Origin: Bretschneidera sinensis
Taxonomy: Eukaryota; Streptophyta; Magnoliopsida; Brassicales; Akaniaceae
Reading direction: 5' to 3'
Assembly: GCA_023935145.1 (NCBI GenBank)
Contig: CM043700.1
Span: 70,197,120-70,261,119, forward strand
DNA length: 64,000 nt
Below the pieces are notes generated by a model. It made no database searches, was not told where the DNA came from, and saw only the letters and a list, made by a program, of their open reading frames with translations. The position numbers and the translations under genes are program-made. Positions 54,593 through 64,000 of this stretch are shown here, piece after piece. Numbering within the stretch: position 1 is the stretch's first letter; the number at the start of each line of letters is the position of its first letter.

Positions 54593-56950
54593 TGTAGCGA
54601 CCTATCCCATGCAGACCATATCTTAGACGGAATCATTACTTTTAAGCACTGAACACAACTTGGAATGTCATGCTTACAATTCATCACCATAAAGATATCA
54701 CCATTCATAAATTAAATCAATTATTACAATGTGCAATCGAATTTATACAATTTAAACAATTTCTTTACTTTTTAAAGTTTTTATTTTTGAATTTATACAC
54801 TTTTAGGTTGATAAATTTTACTAAATGCAGATTTGAGACAAGCGTTGAGGATGACGTTGTTGGAACACTTAAAATAATTTCAATCCACTATCTCTCTACT
54901 AGAACTTATTCCAAGCCCTGCTAATCACCTAGGGTAAAATAAAATAGGAAGGGGATGAGCTTAAAAAGCTTAGTGAGACTCGTATTAATATAAGTAATCG
55001 ATTTTAATTTCATTTACCTACCCTTAATATGTATCCAATTTATTAAATATGTATGTTTAGATGATTATCTTCTTTTCTTTGAGTTAATCTCACATTTTCT
55101 CGTTCTCTTCAAGTAAAGGGAAAACGATCATCACAGAAAGATACCACACTCATTACATTATTCATATGCTTCGTAGTCATAAGCATGTTAACATTCACAT
55201 CATAAAAATAATGATCACAACACATTAAAAGGAAAAATATCTCACACAATTCCATTCATTTCACACCATTAATTCCATATCAATCACACACATGACCATA
55301 TCACAATAGAAATTCTCTTTCACATTCATCATAAACAATACTTGTACACAGTAAGTTTCACAACACTCTCATCTCAACTTATCTTCGCTCATCTCAACTA
55401 ATCACAACTTATTTAATCATCTCAATAATCACAATGGGGACGTCTCCCCACGTATTGGTATGTTAAGTATCTCAACTCAATTCATCTCTCGGACCATAAG
55501 ATCCTACCCTCAAATACCACTCTTAGATCTATTTACCCTTTTAGGGCGGATCCGACCCTCAAATGTCATCCTCTAATCCTTTCACCCCTTCTGAACGGGT
55601 CTTATAGTCATCATGCATACACAATCATCAAGACACAACAACAATGAAAGCAATTTTTCCACACATCCATAACTCAATCATAATTCATTTAATCATTCAC
55701 ATTATATAGTTCAAGCATATACAACTTCAACATATAAAAAGCACACACACACACAATCACATCACACATCCTATATGTAATCATATCTATATCCTTAACT
55801 TTTCATATTCATAATTTATTCAAATATTATGATTTCTAATTTTCTTCTCACTCACTAGAAGTAAGGTAAACTTGCACTGTCACGCGACCAACAAGCTTAC
55901 TTTGAGCTACCCCTTTGTCTTTCACATTGTTCCCACTAAATTGTACCCATAAAACTTCAAATGACATGCATGCATGCCTTGATGCGACCTTATCTAAAAT
56001 GCTATACCCCATCCACACGTAATGTATACTATATGATAGTTCGTGCATCTTGTTAAATTTTTCTTAGAATCTATACGACTATATTATTATGCTTTACTTA
56101 AAGATAAATCTTACATTCACCAAATTTTAATTTTAATCTAGCACTTATTACTTATATTTTATGTCCATCTTCCTAAAGTTATTTCCATTTTTTAATCTTG
56201 GGTCTCAATTAAGAACTTGATATTGATGATAACGAAACACTATTAACTTGTTTATCCTATGTGCTTAATGTAAAAGAAAGCCTGACTTAATTAGGAAAAA
56301 TTTATGGAACTCAAATGACTAAAAGAATGAAATAAAATTAGGAATTTTTATAGGAATAATTGACTATGTCATGAGAATAATTGATTATTCTAGCCCCAAA
56401 AACTTTGGATAATCGACTATCCTCTTTGATAAACAACTATGTACTTGAAATCAGCTAAAAATTTAAACAAAAACTTGATATTTTCCCCAAAAACCTCCAA
56501 TCTATGAACTCTTTGCAAATCCAAATCAACTCTAAACTCCCCTAGGTTCAAATTTACATCTCTAAAATGACCTATAATCCAATTTGAGTTATTTTAAACT
56601 AATTCTTAAGATTTGGTTCAAGAAATCATCAAAATTTATACCTAATTTCATATTCCTCAAATTTCCTAATTTTAACTTCAAGTTTACCCAACAAAAACTC
56701 AAAATCTAAATATTTAAATCTATTTTAAAGATAAAATAGAAAGAAAATAGATTATACCTTAAAATCCTAGCAATAACAACCAAGATAGCCCAAAGAGGAG
56801 CATAATAGAGAGAGATGGAAGTTTCTAGGGCTTTGGAGAGAAAAGGTTGACATAATGAGAGTTTAAGGCTGCTAACCCCTATTTATAGGGCCTTTAAGGA
56901 AACTTTTACTATTTTGCCCAAAATTACAAAGGAAATGCTAATAATTATGT
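54593..56950. mobile_element. TGTAGCG-type LTR-like insertion, related to the one at 47.4 kb
   Basis: Starts TGTAGCGACCTATCCCATGC, like TGTAACGATCTATCCCGAG at 47392. It also shares the GGATGAGCTTAAAAAGCTTAGTGAG block (54955-54980) and a CTCACTAGAAGTAA-type segment near 55850. The long middle is a low-complexity run of CATATCAC/ATCAC words. The right end is uncertain; GCCCAAAATTACA near 56927-56939 is a candidate. No coding capacity. Confidence 0.5.
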
Positions 56951-57832
56951 GATACTTTTAGGGAAGTACAAACAATTTACCCAAAATTAAAATACAATTT
57001 GGTGTATACATAAAGAATGTCTACGTAACAATGTTGAATCTCTTTTGTTCCATTCATAAATGCAAGGGACTCTAATGCATGTGTTTGCGTGGTATATCAA
57101 ATTAAAAAGAGAACAAAAATAAAATAAAATAAATATTAAATGATTAGATTTATAAATGAGAATATGAGATGATTTTTATGATATTTTTAATATCAAATAT
57201 AAAATTGAATGGAAATTATTTTCTTTTATCATTCTTTTAATCTTATCCCATTTTTTTTTATATATGTATATGAATTTATATAATTTAATATTAATATTTT
57301 ACATGTCATGACTCACGTGTATCATTACATGAAACAAAGAGAGAGAGAAAGAAAGAGAGTCCAAATATCATCTTATTTGGAACAATTTCGCCTTTTGTAA
57401 CAAGTTATGAGAAAATAAAATAAAAAAATTGGATAAAGCAGGCAATATGAAACACCTCAAACTTGAAGATGATTTTAAAAGTAAAGGGGTAAATTGTTAC
57501 AAGTGCCAAAACGTAGGGGGTAATGATTATATTAACTCTAAAACTTATATGAAGTTCTTAAAGTGTCATTCAAAATTATACTTTTAAGATCATAAAATTA
57601 ATTATCATGACTTATAATCTAATTTACATTCAAGAGAATTTTAAATTTACAAAAAATATCAACAAATTTTATAAATTTTGACCTAAAATTTAACCTAGTT
57701 TTTTTATACAAACTTTGACGAATTTTAGACTAGTTAAAAAATATAGATTAAATTATGCGTTAAATGGTGCTCCGTAAACTTTTAGTTGAAACTTTGTATA
57801 TTTGATCCTTTACATGATGATTTTATTTACTG
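56951..57832. other. AT-rich spacer, no gene recognised
   Basis: Short GA-rich run at 57340-57360. No open frame of interest. Confidence 0.35.
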
Positions 57833-58239
57833 TTGATACCGAAAATAGGCCGAATCCTCATGGGTTAATCTAGGTCATTCTTAAAGGTTAAGTCTGATCT
57901 AATTTAGACTGAGGTACCTGAAAGAAAACAACCCAAAGTGTTTTCCTCCGGAGAAGGCCCTCCAATGATAAAGTCAGCTAGAAGTAGCAAGGTAAAATAT
58001 GGAGAAAATGTGTCCATAATGAGTTACTAGGAATAACGTTCCTATTTGTTGGACTTGGGATGAGTAAGTTACCATTTTACCCTATGTGACCTTTGAGGGT
58101 TGCCACATGTCAGTCTCTTATTGAACGATATATTTGAACCACATCATATGTCCTTCTATTCCCTCAAAGTTGAAATTCAGTTTAAGTGAGTAGAGTTGAA
58201 GAATCAGAACCCTCAAGTTGGCCTTGAGAGAGGTCTGAC

Positions 58240-58740
58240 GTGGAAGCCATTTTGGCGTTTCTAGTAGGTTTTCGGACTTGAAGGAGGTCAGATGAGGAAA
58301 CTATTTTGACACTTTTGATTGGTCCTCGATCTTGAAAAAGGATTGATGAGAAAGTTGTTTTGATGCCTCAACTTGTTTCTTGGTTATGGAGAATGTCTGA
58401 GGTGAATTTCATTTTTGGTGGTTCAGATCGGTCCTCAGTTGCGAAGGATGTTCGAGGTGAAGGTTATTTTTGACACTCTAGTTCGATCCTCGGCTACGAA
58501 GAATGTCTAAGGTGAAGGCCATTTTTGATGCTTCATCTTGGTCCTATATTGTGGATAATATCCGAGGTGAAGGTCAATTTTTATGCTTCAGCTTGGTCCT
58601 CGACTGCGAAGGATGTCCGAGGTGAAGGTCATTTTTACGCTCCAGCTCGGTCCTTGTTTGCGAATGATGTTCAAGGTGAAGGTCACTTTTGACATTTCTG
58701 CTAGGTTCTCGACTATGGAGGATGTCCAAAGTAGACTAGT
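58240..58740 (+). repeat. 55-bp tandem array (about 7-9 copies)
   Basis: GATGTCCGAGGTGAAGGTCA recurs with a 55-bp step (58507, 58562, 58617, 58672). CTCCAGCTCGGTCCTCG-type words fall between copies. The copies are diverged. The position upstream of the TATA-like box suggests it lies in the promoter or U3-like region of the element. Confidence 0.85.
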
Positions 58741-59068
58741 ACATCTTCCTTCAGTACTTGGAAGATTTCATATATCTTTCCAGGTGTGGGCCCATTTATT
58801 ATATGAGGTGAACTTTACAATACTCGGTGAGAGTTTTACTTTTCTCGAGGTGTGACACTTCAGCGCGGCAGCTCACCTCTACTTTTGCGTGCTATATAAG
58901 TGAAGGAGGGGGGGGGGGGGACCATTCCTCACTTTTTCTCACTTGCTAATTTTTTTTCGAGACCTCTCATGTTCTTAACTTCATTTCCCTAATCCTCGTT
59001 AGCTCATCTTTCTTTCATTTTCGGTAAGATTTGTTCTTCCTATATTTCTTTTCTAGTTTCTTTTCATC

Positions 59069-61062
59069 ATGTCTGGTAGCGATAGTTTAGTAGAGTTTGA
59101 TAGTATTCAGGGGGTTAGTAGTACCTCTACCCCGAAGAGATCTTCCTCGACAAGCTCAAAAAGCACTTTGGTAAATGATTCCTCTTCACCAGGGAGGCAA
59201 CTTTCGACGATCCTAGATCTAGGGCTATATAAGTAGAATCTATCAGTCCCTTAGTATATGATGTTTGCACTGAGATGTTATGGGACCACGATCATTTTCA
59301 TTACGTGGTTGGGGCGAAACCATGTGCTCTAACGGAGTGGACACTAGAGCCATTTCGTCGCAAGTATTGTATACCGGATGAGTACGAGCTTTGGTTACCA
59401 ACGCTTGAAGAAAGAGCTTTTAGTTCGATTTGAGAAAGGTCTCCCTATGAGATGTGTTTTTACAAAGAAGCATTTAAGGGGGGCTTTCAACTTTCACTTG
59501 ACGTAGAGGTGGTAGAGATGTTTAACTTCTCCAGTATTGCTCCCAACTAGCTTCTTCCGAACTTAATGTGGATGTTGGTCGGTTTATTCTTCTACTATTA
59601 AAGGCATGACCAGAGTGCTCCTTTCTCTATGAACCTCTTCTAAAGCTTTTAAGTCATTAAGAAGCTTCAAGACATAGGTTGGTACACCTTGTCTCCAAAG
59701 AAAGGTAGGAAAATCGCGTTGAACATACCATCGTCCATTCATAAATTGAAGACTCGTTTTTCCTATGTTTACCACCAAGACTTTTTTGTAGTACAGAAAT
59801 ATCATGAGGACATTTAGAAAGACCTTCCTTTGACCACAAAGAAAGAGGACAAGCTGATAGATACCATATTCCAAAAACTTGTGGACCCTCAAAGCTGACC
59901 AACAAGAATATTCTTTTAAAGTTTCTTCTGAGTCAGTCCACACCTAGTAGTTAGTTATTTAACACTTAAATTTTTTGCTTGTTTTTTTTCCTTTTTATTG
60001 GTTATTGTTTCTCTTCTAACTATGTTTATTTTCTTCTTTAAGTAGAGAAGGCGAATTACAAACAATCTTCTTCGACTGGTGGTCGGAAAGAAGGGGGCAA
60101 CTAATCCTCTTCGAATCAATCTAACTCTTCCCTCTCCTCTTCTTCCTCTTCCTCCTCTCATCGAAAATAAGAAGAAGCCTTAAGATGAGAAGTTGTTGGA
60201 TTAGAGGGTCTCGGTGCATAAGTTGTCATAACCCTTGGGGCCGAGGTTTCTCTTGAGTCGATTGTCCAACGGGGCGCCAGTAGTAGTAGCACTTCCCCTA
60301 GGGTTTTCCATGGAAAATGGTTTATGTTTCCAACAGACTCGGTGTTTAGGGATCCCAAGATCATCCATCAGGTGATTTAGGGGTTCATCATCTTAAAGAA
60401 CGAGGTAAGGATTCTCGATTACATACTAGAGATGCTTATTGGCTTTCTGAGTCAGACCTTCCAAAAGGTACATCCTCTTATCCTTGTCGTCTCTTATACT
60501 TGTGTAATTTTTTTGTGTTATGGTATGACTTCCTCCTTATTTGAGGTTAGGATTTGTGTGGCCTTAGCCACATAACAGTACTTGAAGGTCATGGAGGCCT
60601 ATATTGAGTTGATAAAGGAACGCGACGACCTCAAGGTTGAGCTGATAACCCACCTAGACACCATTGATTGTATACAAGAGACTCAGACCAAGCTACAAGT
60701 TAAGCTTTGTGACATTCGCGTCGAGGCTGCCAAGGTTACTAAAAAAGTCGAGGTAGCCGAATCTGAGAATATGTGAGTCAGGGCTGAGTTGGAATAGGTC
60801 CATGAGGTCATAGTGGAGGATTTCAAACTCTCTATAGCTTTTGAGAACCTTGTCTATGACCAGGCCATTAGGGAGTACATTAGTGGCTTCGAGGCGACGA
60901 AGGAAGAGGCGGGTAAAGTCTGGCCTGAGTCGATTTGGACTTAGTCCAAATTCCCCTACCGACATTAATTTTAATGTGACCACTAGGAAACAGAGAGAGA
61001 GACAGAGAAAGAGAGAGAGGCAAAGTGGAGCAGGGCAACGCAACCCAGTCCAGGAGGCTTAG
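59069..61062 (+). pseudogene. Decayed 'putative gypsy type transposon' gene
   Basis: Starts M-S-G-S-D-S-L-V-E-F with a Ser-rich N-terminus. After a stop and a frame change, the conserved block appears in broken form: Y-E-M-C-F-Y-K-E-A-F-K-G-G-F-Q-L-S-L, then F-N-F-S-S-I-A-P-N and M-W-M-L-V-G-L-F (about 59440-59590). This parallels the G-L-R-F-P-F-H-P-F-F/P-L-S-Q-L-V-P-N domain of the 25.6-26.3 kb ORF. The 3' part (60582-61062) is a Glu/Lys-rich predicted coiled coil (I-K-E-R-D-D-L-K-V-E-L, then E-A-A-K-V-T-K-K-V-E-V-A-E-S), with two more stops. Sense to the TATA-like box. Not functional. Confidence 0.6.
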
Positions 61063-61163
61063 ACTTAGCTTTTGTTTTCTTTTTTCATTTTGTAATTGGC
61101 CTCATAGCCTTCCTCTTGTAATATTTCTCTGAATCAATAAAGTTTTATTTATTTAAACCTATC

Positions 61164-61169
<6 letters not shown>

Positions 61170-61202
<33 letters not shown>
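61170..61202. repeat. (TA)n microsatellite at the junction of two elements
   Basis: About 15 TA units separate the decayed element from the Athila-like LTR, whose start (TGATATGCGC) overlaps the end of the run. Confidence 0.85.
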
Positions 61203-61204
<2 letters not shown>

Positions 61205-62777
61205 ATGCGCTGAATGTCACACATTCAAGCCCCTTAATTTGCATATGTTAATCCTTTAGTCTTGTTACAATTTGATCTTTTGTAGTGTTTTACATGCTTT
61301 CAGGTTTCCCAAGAGAAGTGCAACAAAACCCATCATTTCTAGACTGTTAAAGATAAATTGAGCACTTTTCCAAGTCATGTTGTCACTAGAAAAGGTGAAA
61401 ATGAGCTTTACTAAATTGCTAGAATTGCCCGTACAGATCAGTCAATTTTTTACGGATTAAACTGTATTGATTCAGGAAGACCCAGGATATGAGTCATATA
61501 TTCTTGGAAAGGTCCAGATGTCTATTTTCTGGAGAATTTTATTTCTCGTAAATATATTTTTTCTAAAGAAAGTATGACAGTTTTAGTAGATAAAAGTCAG
61601 GCTGTTCGTGATTTCAACGTGGCAGACATGAATGAGCTATTAAATTCTGATTTTTTTTTTTGGGATTTGCACGGCTGGAAAAGAAATTTGAGTGCCTAAA
61701 TAAGTCTAGGGAAAAATCAGAAAAACAAAAATAGGCACACGTTCAATTGCTAGGGTTTTGTTTAGGGTTCTATAAATATATATTTAAGAGACCAAAAAGA
61801 GAACAAGGTTTTTTTTTACTATATTTTCCTCTACGGTGGCCATCTTCACGCATGGGAGCTCTTGTTCTCTGAGGATTATCATCATAGAGGATTTGTATTT
61901 TCTTTCTTTTATCTATTTTTTCATGATGAAGATATTTTTCGTTAGAATTATGTGTAACTAAATATTTTAGTTAGGGCTCGATTGAAGCCCTAGTCATGTT
62001 TTCTTAAGGACTTCGATTTGCTTTGTTACAAATTATTTTTTTTGTGATGCTTAATTGATTAATTCCTGGTTTTATTTATTCTTCATACGGTTTATGTGTT
62101 ATGCTTGATCATTATATACATGTGTTGTATGGAGATTGTCATCTAGGTAAATTTAGATGACCGAGTCTTGTGCTTACACTAAGTGACAAAGGAACCAATC
62201 ATGGGTTCTTGGGATTAATCAACATGAAAAACCAGAAAAGATACCATGTTCAAGGTTTCGTGTGTTTGTTTATTTCCATTGTTTTATGCTTTCTTGAAGT
62301 GCAACTTAATAGATGCCATGCTAAATACTTTGAGAATGAAAAGAGTTAGAGTAGACACCCATTCCTAACTTGTTGCTTAGGGAAATCAATAGCTTAAGGA
62401 GTAGATATCATAACCTTAGGTTGGTAAACATTAAGCATCTTAATCTAATTTGTAGCATTGTGCAAGTCGTTTGCTTTAAAGAAGATGATTAGTGGTGAAT
62501 ATCGAAGCTTTAACTTATTTTCTCATTATTTCAATTCTAGTTTCAAAATTGTTTTACGATTTTCTTTCACTAGTGCAATCTTTGTTGTTTATTCAAATCT
62601 GTTATTTTTTGTTTCATTTAGATAGAAGCTTTAGGAAATTATATTTAAACACAGTTAATCAAATCCTCGTGGGAATGATCTCGTATTTGCTAGCTATACT
62701 ATTTGTTTGATCTTGTGCAATTGGGAGTTAAAACATACATTTAGAAGCTTATTATTTAGGTTGATATTTGTACGACA
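61201..62777 (+). repeat. 5' LTR of the Athila-like element
   Basis: From TGATATGCGCTGAATGTCAC to ...TTTGTACGACA, 1,577 bp, with TG...CA termini. TATAAATATATATTTAAG at about 61771 is the probable core promoter. The left boundary rests on the TG next to the TA microsatellite and cannot be checked against the unseen 3' LTR. Confidence 0.7.
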
Positions 62778-62783
62778 AGTTTT

Positions 62784-62801
62784 TGGCGCCGTTGCCGGGG
62801 A
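62784..62801 (+). promoter_or_regulatory. Primer binding site (tRNA-Asp type)
   Basis: TGGCGCCGTTGCCGGGGA lies six bases past the LTR end and is complementary to the 3' end of plant tRNA-Asp. This is the standard priming site of Athila/Ogre-type Gypsy elements. Confidence 0.9.
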
Positions 62802-62892
62802 TTGCACTAAATTGCGTTTAATTTTCGTATTAAAAAAATCAAAATATATTTACTGTTTACATGATATATTTTGCAGGATTGAAATTTCGTTT

Positions 62893-64000
62893 ATGCAAGG
62901 TCGTCGGTCCCAGAATTTAGCCATCATTGTATACAATCCAAAGATTGAACGAAACCTTAGATGATGTTGAAGGAAAAAAGGAGAATCTAAAAAGGATGAA
63001 AGATCAAAATCTGATGAAGTAATGGAGGACAAACAAGCAGAAAATCCACCAGTTCGAAAGCCAATGAAGAGCTCATTTATTCCACAAAACCTTAATCAAC
63101 CATCATGCATCGCCTACCAACCAACTGTGTAGAGCAACTTTAATCTATCTCCTCATTTACTTAGTATGGTACCACATTACGGAGGCACAACTTCAAGGAT
63201 CCATATTTGCACATTAGAGATTTCTTTGATCTCTGCAAAACTTAGAATATCCAGGGCTTAACTTCAGAAGGAATCAGGTTAATCCTCTTTCCTTTTTCTT
63301 TAAAAAATAATTCTAAGTTGTGGTTGAACTCTTTGTCTGTAAGTTCCATTAACAATTGAGAGGATTTGGCCACTAAATATCTAAAGAAATTTTTCCTATC
63401 TCAAAAGATAAGGCAACTTAGAAGGGAGATTCAAACCTTTCAACAGAAAGATGGAGATCTTTTCTTTGAAGCATGGGAACATTTCAATGAGTTGTTTCTC
63501 AAGTGTCCACACCACAATCTATCTCAAGATGATTAGGCACAAGCTTTTTACGAAGGTTTAAATGATGTTAATAAAAGTCTTGTTGATTCAGCTTGTTGAG
63601 GTGTTCTTATGGAAAAGAACAGTGAGGAAGTTATTGAGCTATTTGAGACCTTAAGTGAAAATTTAAAACAATTCTCATCAAGAGGGAGGCAAGGAGTAAA
63701 AAAGTAAGGGTGTGTATGAAGTAAGCACCAATAGTGGAATCCAGACTCAGATGGTGGAAATGGAGAGGAAGTTAGATGTGTTAGTGAGAGCAATGTCAAC
63801 CCAAAATATCTCTCAAGTTCAACGAGTTACGAAAGTCAAGGTATATACTATATGCTCTCACTCTAATCATACTACTGAGACTTTTCCTATGTCTTCTTTT
63901 ACAAAGTAAGAGCATGCAAATGATGTGGGACAAAGCAACTATCCTCCCAAGAACAACTCCTATTCAAATACTTACAATGCAGGGTGGCCAAATCACCCCA
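62893..64000 (+). pseudogene. Athila-like gag, frameshifted, partial
   Basis: A first ATG at 62893 opens only a short frame. Pieces of gag are spread over all three frames after it. One piece is L-L-S-M-V-P-H-Y-G-G-T-T-S (about 63155). Others are K-N-N-S-K-L-W-L-N-S-L (about 63300), L-K-K-F-F-L-S-Q-K-I-R-Q-L-R-R-E-I (about 63380), F-E-A-W-E-H-F-N-E-L-F-L-K-C-P-H-H (about 63468), then Q-A-F-Y-E-G-L-N-D. This order matches the retrotransposon gag domain. The 63712-63909 frame continues into the linker before the expected zinc knuckle. Multiple frameshifts and stops show that the copy is dead. Confidence 0.8.

Larger units (their letters stand above)
57833..61160 (+). mobile_element. Large decayed retroelement derivative (LTR not paired)
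   Basis: Starts with a TGTTGATACC-type LTR-like end and carries 55-bp tandem repeats. A CTATATAAG box at 58892-58900 precedes a poly(G) tract (about 58908-58920). Then comes a broken plus-strand gene for the same 'putative gypsy type transposon' family as at 25-26 kb. The gene ends with a poly(A)-signal-like AATCAATAAAG near 61130. No second LTR, reverse transcriptase or integrase was seen. It is probably a truncated or non-autonomous element whose 3' side abuts the Athila-like LTR. Confidence 0.6.
61201..64000 (+). mobile_element. Athila-like Ty3/Gypsy retrotransposon, 5' portion (continues past window)
   Basis: 5' LTR, then a primer site, then a gag-like region, in the right order and strand. 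The primer site and the gag motifs are those of Athila/Tat-lineage elements. The element runs off the right edge; pol and the 3' LTR are not in view. Confidence 0.85.

Noticed and set aside
59584..59943. 119-codon minus-strand frame
   Set aside because: It is the antisense shadow of the decayed plus-strand transposon gene, whose conserved block lies just upstream on the + strand.
1..64000. tRNA, rRNA, snRNA genes or endogenous pararetrovirus
   Set aside because: No cloverleaf, A/B box pair, rRNA core motif or pararetroviral movement or coat protein signature was recognised by reading; a covariance-model or profile scan would be needed to exclude small RNA genes.

Overview
The window reads as nuclear DNA of a flowering plant, most likely a woody eudicot. 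Five protein-coding loci have GT-AG introns with matching phases and match plant families. They sit in AT-rich DNA packed with LINEs, Copia- and Gypsy-type LTR retrotransposons, MITE-like insertions and microsatellites. No bacterial, organellar or viral gene cluster and no CRISPR array was seen. The species cannot be fixed from sequence alone.

Layout. 1-3 kb: repeat debris, including a LINE 3' end. 3.0-4.8 kb (+): six exons from the C-terminal part of symplekin, truncated at both ends and carrying an in-frame stop, so a pseudogene. 5.6-6.1 kb: a two-copy tandem repeat holding an inverted fragment of the neighbouring gene's last exon. 6.6-12.2 kb (-): a complete six-exon HAD/FCP1-type (SCP1-like) phosphatase of 309 aa. 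12.9-20.1 kb (+): a complete three-exon type II DnaJ/HSP40 of 341 aa, divergent from the phosphatase across about 730 bp. Its 6 kb second intron holds a tandem duplication whose second copy was split by a LINE. 24.3-29.1 kb: an LTR retrotransposon with a conserved post-LTR motif, an antisense 'putative gypsy type transposon' gene and an array of 47-bp hairpin-forming repeats. 30.9-36.5 kb (+): a complete five-exon Alfin-like PHD protein of 239 aa. Its third intron holds a LINE with an inferred target-site duplication, itself split by a GGGTC-rich element. 37.3-39.3 kb (+): a complete six-exon MYB-CC (PHR1-like GARP) transcription factor of 253 aa. 40.8-50.5 kb: a LINE split by an 8.4 kb Copia element on the minus strand, whose right LTR is split by a further TG...CA element. 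51.0-51.3 kb (+): the last two exons of a coding gene I do not recognise. 52.9-53.6 kb: a 367-bp tandem duplication. 54.6-57 kb: a second TGTAGCG-type LTR-like insertion. 57.8-61.2 kb: a large decayed retroelement derivative encoding the same kind of transposon protein, with 55-bp tandem repeats. 61.2-64.0 kb (+): 5' LTR, tRNA-Asp-type primer site and frameshifted gag of an Athila-like Gypsy element that runs off the window.

The host genes are unrelated housekeeping or regulatory functions: dephosphorylation, chaperone, chromatin reading and transcription. They do not form a pathway. Intron expansion by repeats is the main force shaping this locus. The most notable unexplained signals are the inverted exon copy beside the phosphatase gene, the palindromic 47-bp array, and the unassigned terminal exons at 51 kb.
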